NCBI GenBank assembly: GCA_030646715.1
Contig: JAUSLJ010000020.1
Location: 1-64,000 of the forward strand
DNA length: 64,000 nucleotides
Direction: 5' to 3'
From: Agitococcus sp.
Lineage (GTDB): Bacteria > Pseudomonadota > Gammaproteobacteria > Pseudomonadales > Moraxellaceae
Position numbers and translations under genes: made by a program. The notes under the pieces were generated by a model. It was not told the origin of the DNA. It searched no databases and saw nothing but the letters and a program-made list of their open reading frames with translations. Shown here one piece after another: positions 59,486 to 64,000 of the stretch (position 1 is the stretch's first letter; every line of letters starts with the position of its first letter).

Positions 59486-60382
59486 TTAAACAGTTCTTCG
59501 AAGGCGTTTATTTTGCATCAGCACTAGCCGCTCCATGTACGCTAGCTCATGTTCTTGGAGATTAAACGCAGCTTCTGCCCATCCGTCAGTAATTTCAAGC
59601 AACTCTTCCCTAGACACGGGTGCCACTCGTTGACGCATTCGCAGTAATCCACGAGTGCCATTTAATTTAGGGCGTAATTCATCAATAAATGAGCGTGTGG
59701 ACTTAAAAGCAGTTCCCGGCTCAAACGTGCGGTCAACGAACCCTTGCGTTGCCAACCATTCTGCTGTGTGGGATTCCCCCGTACTAATTAATTTCTCTGC
59801 AAAAGCAGGGGACGTCTTGCGCGCGGTATATGAATACGCCCCCATCCCTGGATATAGGTTAAAGGCAATCTCGGGAAAGCCGAGTTTAACGTCTTGTTGT
59901 GCGAGAATATAGTTATGAGCAAGGGCGGCTTCTAGCCCGCCTCCCAAGGCGGCGCCCTCCACCATTGCAATAGAGATGGCACCCAAGCCAAAACCCGTAG
60001 AGTGCAGATACACCGCCTCCACGCAGGCCCGAGCATAGTTAATCATGGGCTCTTTATTTTTAGCGCGGATATGCTTAACAAACGCTGCCAGGTCTCCTCC
60101 CAAATTGAAAATTTGTGGAGTAGTAGACCCAGTGACCCAGAAGTCAACGGGCAGCCCGGAAGCTTGAACATCTGCAATTGCTTGATTCAAATCGATGAGC
60201 AACTCAACTGTAAAACAAGGTCGAGGGGTAGGGTGGAGCATGCACCATACTATCCTACGTTTCTGTTCATAAAATACGGAAAGTTGTTGGTACTCTTTTT
60301 GCCCGTGAAAAGGCAGACAATCAGCGTGATTAATTAGGTCCATGGAATAGGTGAAGGATAAACGTGCAGTAGGAAAAAACAT
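59486..60382 (-). CDS. rpfF: DSF-family signal synthase RpfF
   Basis: 298 residues of the enoyl-CoA hydratase (crotonase) fold specialised as RpfF, which makes cis-2-unsaturated fatty-acid signals (DSF, BDSF) from acyl-ACP. The two catalytic Glu are present with the right 20-residue spacing: Glu151 in LGGGLEAAL and Glu171 in GFPEIAFNLYPGMGAYS (E141 and E161 in Xanthomonas RpfF). The oxyanion part FNLGGDLAAF is near 92-101. Length fits the family. It lies 185 bases downstream of rpfR on the same strand, with its own CTATACA element at 60399-60408. An internal Met at 60343 is an alternative start. Confidence 0.88.
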   Translation of the reverse strand: MFFPTARLSFTYSMDLINHADCLPFHGQKEYQQLSVFYEQKRRIVWCMLHPTPRPCFTVELLIDLNQAIADVQASGLPVDFWVTGSTTPQIFNLGGDLAAFVKHIRAKNKEPMINYARACVEAVYLHSTGFGLGAISIAMVEGAALGGGLEAALAHNYILAQQDVKLGFPEIAFNLYPGMGAYSYTARKTSPAFAEKLISTGESHTAEWLATQGFVDRTFEPGTAFKSTRSFIDELRPKLNGTRGLLRMRQRVAPVSREELLEITDGWAEAAFNLQEHELAYMERLVLMQNKRLRRTV

Positions 60383-60398
60383 TAGAGAACATACCTAA

Positions 60399-60408
60399 TG
60401 TATAGGCC
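60399..60408 (-). promoter_or_regulatory. -10-like element CCTATACA before rpfF
   Basis: Minus-strand GGCCTATACA 17 bases upstream of the rpfF ATG. rpfF may therefore be transcribed both from here and from rpfR. Confidence 0.35.
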
Positions 60409-60567
60409 CATGTTTATACCCAACAGCAATGACGCATACCTACCTAAAAATGCCTGGCACAAAAGGAGCCGCTCCAAGGCACACGAATACATAACTTAGA
60501 CTTAGTGGTGCATTACCGCAATGTCGTCCCTTAAATTTCATAAGAGGAATTGTGCACAGCTTCTGCG

Positions 60568-62568
60568 CTAAGCTGCGAGGGTTACGGGGACTCGATATTC
60601 AACGCCCTGCCACAACTCTAAGTCAGCGGCTCTCAACGGTCGAGAGTGCAAATAACCTTGTGAGTAAGTTACTCCTATACGAGCTAAGAATTGCTCTTGC
60701 ACGGCTGTTTCGACACCTTCTGCGACAATGGCAAGCCCTAACTCCTGAGCCACAGCCACCATTGCACGGACCAACGCTTGAGCGCGGTCACTTTCGTGAA
60801 TAGTCGCGATGAAACTACGGTCCAATTTAATAACGTCTAACGGTAGCCGACCAAGCTGGGATAAAGATGAGTACCCCGTGCCAAAATCGTCCAAGTGCAC
60901 GCCGGCACCTAAAGCGCGAAATCGTTCAATTAAGCTATATGCGAATGCTTCATCTTGTGCCAAACAACTCTCCGTTAGTTCAATATCTATAGGGCAGTAA
61001 TCCAGCTTCGCTAAAAGTAACGCAGCTTCCAGCTCAGCGATGACTTCATCCGTTCGCAATTGCCGTGCAGAGACATTAACTGCAATACGAAGAAATAGAC
61101 CCTTAGCGTGCCATTCAGCTGCTTGTTTAGCAGCCGTTCGCAAGACCCACGCACCTAGGGGAACGATAAGGCCCGATTCTTCTGCATACGGGATAAAATT
61201 CAAAGGGGAGATAAGTCCTCTTTCGGGCGAATTCCACCTAATAAGGGCCTCTACACACGTCGTCTCACCTGTCGCTAGGTTCACTTTTGGTTGATAGTAA
61301 AGTTCGAGTTCATTGGAGACGAGGGCCTTTCGTAAATTACGGTCAAGCCAGACATATTCGCTCACTTTATTATTCATTGCAACATCAAAGAATCGATAGG
61401 TGCCCGGGTCTTGCGCTTTAGCTGCATACATCGCGGTATCCGCATGCCGAATTAAGATGTCCCTTGTATTTCCGTGTTCTGGAAACATGGCGATACCCAT
61501 GGAGGCGCTCGAATATACTTCGATATTATTTAACTGAAGCATGTCCCTAAGTCGAGTAGTGATAAGAAGGGCAAGAGCACTAATTTCATCTTTCGTCTGG
61601 TTTTTTGCTAAAATTAGAAATTCATCACCGCCCAACCGCGCTAGTCTGTCGTTCGTACTAAGACAAGTTTGAATGGTGCGGGCAACTAATTGAATTAGCG
61701 AATCGCCAATGACATGGCCGTAATGGTCATTGACTGTTTTAAAATTGTCGAGGTCTAAGAACAGCACCCCAAAAACAACGTTAGGTGCCGTAATTAAAAT
61801 ATCGAGTTGCTCATAAACGGCATGTCGATTAGGTAACCCTGTCAAGGTATCCGTGTTTGCTAATTCAACAAGCCTGTCTTTAGCTAATCGCTCTTCGGTG
61901 ATATCGGTGCCAGAGCAGATGACGTACTGGCTATCAGGGTTGCGTCTATTGGTCACTAACTTATTTCGCCAAAGAATTAGGCGCTGGCCTGTTTTAGTAT
62001 TGATAGGGCGCTCTACGCCAGAAGCGAGGCCTTTTTCAAAAAAACTTTTAATGTTTGCTTTAGAGGCGTCTCGAGCGTCATTGGTAATAAATAAGTCCAA
62101 GGCGTTGCGGCCTATAACATCCGATTCTTGCACCCCCGTCACTTCCTCACAAAGGCGATTAAATCGCTGGATATGACAATTCTTATCCAAGATAATGATG
62201 AGCGTGTTCGATTCAGAAACCACTTGTTCCGCAAATGCGAGGCTGGCGCTTAAGTCGCTTACAACGGTAGCAGTATCCGTGTTTTCAGCCGCAGTTCCCT
62301 CCCAGAGCTCGGGACCTACTTTTTTACCCACTAAGTGCAGATGCGTTTGTTCCCCAAAGAGAGTAACTTCCATAGAGATGTAGGCGGTTTCTCCTGCTAA
62401 AGTCCGCAAAGTGCTTGCTTGAAGCGTGCTGAGTCGAACTGTTGTTAGTGTTTTTGCTTCCACCCCGGTCAACTGCAGGGTATCGCTATCTGAGGTTAAG
62501 GACCAGCCTGGCCCCGCGGTACCAAAGTGGTCAATTAGCTCAAAAGAGGGAGTAGCCCTAGTTGTCAT
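60568..62568 (-). CDS. rpfR: RpfR: BDSF receptor with PAS-GGDEF-EAL
   Basis: 666 residues, with the four-part layout known for RpfR of Burkholderia and Cronobacter. An N-terminal FI (RpfF-interacting) domain (about 1-100) comes first, then a PAS domain (115-230) including ILDKNCHIQRFNRLCEEVTG. GGDEF follows (235-395, motif RLGGDEF 311-317 intact), then EAL (410-655, EAL at 440-442, with DDFGTGYSSL and ETAVQEQ). In known systems, BDSF binding to PAS raises phosphodiesterase activity and lowers cyclic di-GMP, and the FI domain inhibits RpfF. The upstream promoter TTGACA-17-TAAAAT is near consensus. Confidence 0.9.
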   Translation of the reverse strand: MTTRATPSFELIDHFGTAGPGWSLTSDSDTLQLTGVEAKTLTTVRLSTLQASTLRTLAGETAYISMEVTLFGEQTHLHLVGKKVGPELWEGTAAENTDTATVVSDLSASLAFAEQVVSESNTLIIILDKNCHIQRFNRLCEEVTGVQESDVIGRNALDLFITNDARDASKANIKSFFEKGLASGVERPINTKTGQRLILWRNKLVTNRRNPDSQYVICSGTDITEERLAKDRLVELANTDTLTGLPNRHAVYEQLDILITAPNVVFGVLFLDLDNFKTVNDHYGHVIGDSLIQLVARTIQTCLSTNDRLARLGGDEFLILAKNQTKDEISALALLITTRLRDMLQLNNIEVYSSASMGIAMFPEHGNTRDILIRHADTAMYAAKAQDPGTYRFFDVAMNNKVSEYVWLDRNLRKALVSNELELYYQPKVNLATGETTCVEALIRWNSPERGLISPLNFIPYAEESGLIVPLGAWVLRTAAKQAAEWHAKGLFLRIAVNVSARQLRTDEVIAELEAALLLAKLDYCPIDIELTESCLAQDEAFAYSLIERFRALGAGVHLDDFGTGYSSLSQLGRLPLDVIKLDRSFIATIHESDRAQALVRAMVAVAQELGLAIVAEGVETAVQEQFLARIGVTYSQGYLHSRPLRAADLELWQGVEYRVPVTLAA

Positions 62569-62631
62569 AAGGTGCCTATAAAATGAAGGTGTATTGTGCC
62601 AGTTAAAAAGTTACCGCTCAAAGTAGGTTCG

Positions 62632-62660
62632 ATTTTAGGTTCTAAACTTAAAATTGTCAA
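62632..62660 (-). promoter_or_regulatory. rpfR promoter of the TTTAG class
   Basis: Minus-strand TTGACA (62655-62660), a 17-base spacer containing TTTA-A-G and TTTAG, and TAAAAT (62632-62637), about 64 bases before the rpfR start. Confidence 0.7.
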
Positions 62661-62757
62661 TTGTTAATTTTAGTAAAATTCTATGTGTGTTCAATAAACA
62701 TCAGTTGGAATTTATCATTGACTTGGTCCGGGCGCGCACGCTAATGCATAAATAGGT

Positions 62758-62766
62758 CGCTATACG
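62758..62766 (+). promoter_or_regulatory. -10-like element CGCTATACG
   Basis: Plus-strand CGCTATACG, about 33 bases before the DUF4326 gene. Confidence 0.4.
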
Positions 62767-62798
62767 TTGCAGTTCTCGTATTCCACTTAGGACAGAAT

Positions 62799-63110
62799 AT
62801 GCAAATAACGAAGGTGGTTAATTTAAAAATATCCCCGTTTGATATGTACATCGGCAGAGCAATGCCAAACAGGCCTGCTAGCATTTGGGAAAACCCCTAT
62901 GAGATAGGTAGGGATGGAACCAGAGCAGAAGTAATTGCTAAGTACGCAACTTACGTGCGGGCTCGAACGGACCTGATGGACCAACTTCCTCAATTGCGCG
63001 GATTAACACTCGGCTGTTGGTGTAAGCCAAATTCGTGTCACGGCGATGTTTTAGTGGAATTGATTGAAGGTCCCAATTCAACGGAGCCGGTTCAAGGCTC
63101 CTTATTTTAG
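62799..63110 (+). CDS. DUF4326 protein
   Basis: 103 residues matching DUF4326: VVNLKISPFDMYIGRAMPN, then IWENPYEIGRDGTRAEVIAKY, and LGCWCKPNSCHGDVLVELI at the C terminus with three Cys and a His that could bind metal. Common on phages and plasmids, function unknown. Confidence 0.8.
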   Translation: MQITKVVNLKISPFDMYIGRAMPNRPASIWENPYEIGRDGTRAEVIAKYATYVRARTDLMDQLPQLRGLTLGCWCKPNSCHGDVLVELIEGPNSTEPVQGSLF

Positions 63111-63131
63111 TAATATATTTGAAAGGCAATT

Positions 63132-63368
63132 ATGACAAAATCACTCCGCGCATCACCAAGAAATACCGTTACAACAAAAAAGGCTGCCTCTGCTAAGCTT
63201 AAGCAAGTCGTGGCGCCCTCTGGCCTGTATATTCCGCGTACAGAGTATAAGCGTGCTATTGAAGGACTGCAGGCGCAAGGACTTGACCATTCAGACGCCG
63301 TGGCTACGCTAAGGCTAGGCACCCGTCAGGCTAATGGACGGCCTATTCCTTTGGAATTATTAATGTAA
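63132..63368 (+). CDS. Hypothetical protein, 78 residues
   Basis: Not recognised; a basic N-terminal 25 residues, then a short alpha-helical part. GAAAGG precedes the ATG. It is 21 bases after the DUF4326 gene, with which it shares a transcript and a terminator. Confidence 0.5.
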   Translation: MTKSLRASPRNTVTTKKAASAKLKQVVAPSGLYIPRTEYKRAIEGLQAQGLDHSDAVATLRLGTRQANGRPIPLELLM

Positions 63369-63385
63369 CTTGTGTCATTTATTCT

Positions 63386-63416
63386 AAAACCGCGATATAT
63401 CCGCGGTTTTTCTTTT
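63386..63416 (+). terminator. Rho-independent terminator
   Basis: AAAACCGCG and CGCGGTTTT pair around ATATATC and are followed by T residues. Confidence 0.85.
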
Positions 63417-63484
63417 AAGGTCTATTTATTTGTGATACATTATTCGACACAAATAGAATTTTTAAACTTTAGGCGACACTTCTC

Positions 63485-64000
63485 ATGCTTGCACTACCTA
63501 ATTTTCAAGTACCAACTGCAATTCCGTCGGTCCCTCAGGCTGAGCCGAGTGCTAGCGAAAACCTGCCAGCCCTGAACCAATTGGTTAGGCACTACAAAGG
63601 GGGCCTTTATCGGACAAGAGGAAGCTGCACGATAGAATCTACCCAAAAGACGGGAGTACTGTATCAAGCGATTGACCCTTTGGCACGACAAGATATCTGG
63701 ATGCGGCCTATAACAGATTTTTTTTCGATGATTCACGAAGAATCTCGACTACAGCGATTTACGGCTATTCCGGCTGCCAGCCAAGAAGGCCTAAGCCATT
63801 ATTTGCCGGGGCATATCATTGCACTTAATATGCGAGACCAGGTACTTGCTCAACAGGGGGGTAACAACCGGTTTTTTCATACAGAACAGCACGTCTTCGC
63901 GACCTTTAACTTAGCCTTATCCTTAGGGCTAGAACTAAGCCCAGAGCAAGCTGTCGCAGTTCTGTTTAAAGATATTATCAATTTGCCGGGTGTTCCGGAG
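63485..64000 (+). CDS. DUF1653 / HD-like protein, cut by right edge
   Basis: 172 residues to the window edge. Residues about 35-80 (VRHYKGGLYRTRGSCTIES ... VLYQAIDP ... IWMRPITDFF) match DUF1653. A second part (about 115-172: FFHTEQHVFATFNLALSLGL ... VAVLFKDIINLPGVPE) has the look of an HD phosphohydrolase, with an H...D pattern. The C terminus is not in the window. A nucleotide- or signal-cleaving role is possible. Confidence 0.7.
   Translation, partial: MLALPNFQVPTAIPSVPQAEPSASENLPALNQLVRHYKGGLYRTRGSCTIESTQKTGVLYQAIDPLARQDIWMRPITDFFSMIHEESRLQRFTAIPAASQEGLSHYLPGHIIALNMRDQVLAQQGGNNRFFHTEQHVFATFNLALSLGLELSPEQAVAVLFKDIINLPGVPE

Noticed and set aside
1-64000. CRISPR array
   Set aside because: No regularly spaced repeats of 24-40 bases were noticed on reading.

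Overview
The window is proteobacterial DNA of moderate GC content with small intergenic gaps, and it reads as part of a large accessory replicon (megaplasmid, chromid or integrated conjugative element) rather than core chromosome. The evidence is a type IVb pilus locus of the plasmid R64 kind, a StbB-like partition/stability ATPase, a ParB-domain protein, a HerA/VirB4-like ATPase, a lone tRNA-Ala, duplicates of housekeeping genes (HU, SecB, CspA, FtsH, NadE, thymidylate synthase, an RNase II/R exonuclease, DinG) and many orphan small genes with their own promoter and terminator. No rRNA, replication initiator, relaxase or CRISPR array is visible. The host is probably a beta- or gamma-proteobacterium; the sequence alone does not fix the genus.

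Layout. 1-5.9 kb: a cut-off possible IS5-type transposase, an unusual thymidylate synthase, HU, a ParB-domain protein, a Crp/Fnr regulator, a Na+/H+ antiporter, a candidate small RNA and cspA. 6-17.8 kb: a large prepilin-like protein, a complete pgaABCD operon for poly-N-acetylglucosamine (PNAG), a two-domain AAA ATPase and a broken DsbG-like gene. 17.9-20 kb: a membrane-linked dual-specificity phosphatase and a TerC/DUF475 membrane protein. 20-29.3 kb: the pilus locus in the order pilL(C-terminal)-pilN-pilS-pilin-like-pilQ-pilR-pilO-x-pilP. 29.4-36.4 kb: an HDOD protein, DinG helicase, Xre regulator, IS200-type remnant, M50 peptidase, HerA-like ATPase and a lipoprotein. 36.5-40.5 kb: an FtsH-like protease and small unknown genes. 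40.7-46.3 kb: an Asp/Glu racemase-like enzyme, a three-gene NAD operon (pncB-nadE-nadM/nudix) behind a palindromic promoter, and a DNA adenine methylase. 46.8-59.4 kb: Nudix, AAA, DUF2726, tRNA-Ala, HNH, RNase II/R, ABC ATPase, SecB, StbB, a PPP-type phosphatase and small unknowns. 59.5-62.6 kb: rpfF and rpfR. The right edge carries DUF4326 and DUF1653/HD-like genes.

How the genes may work together. The most striking content is a self-contained sessile-lifestyle kit. RpfF makes a cis-2-unsaturated fatty-acid signal. RpfR, with FI-PAS-GGDEF-EAL architecture and both catalytic motifs intact, is the known receptor that converts this signal into a change in cyclic di-GMP. PgaC/PgaD form a PNAG synthase of a family known to be activated by cyclic di-GMP. 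A conjugative-type thin pilus adds cell-cell contact. If these really share one mobile replicon, the replicon could sense population density and drive adhesion and mating of its host.

Two regulatory themes recur. One is an extended -10-like element (GCTATAC) just upstream of many monocistronic genes. The other is a smaller group of TTGACA-type promoters whose 17-base spacer contains two TTTAG elements; these precede the candidate small RNA, rpfR and stbB.
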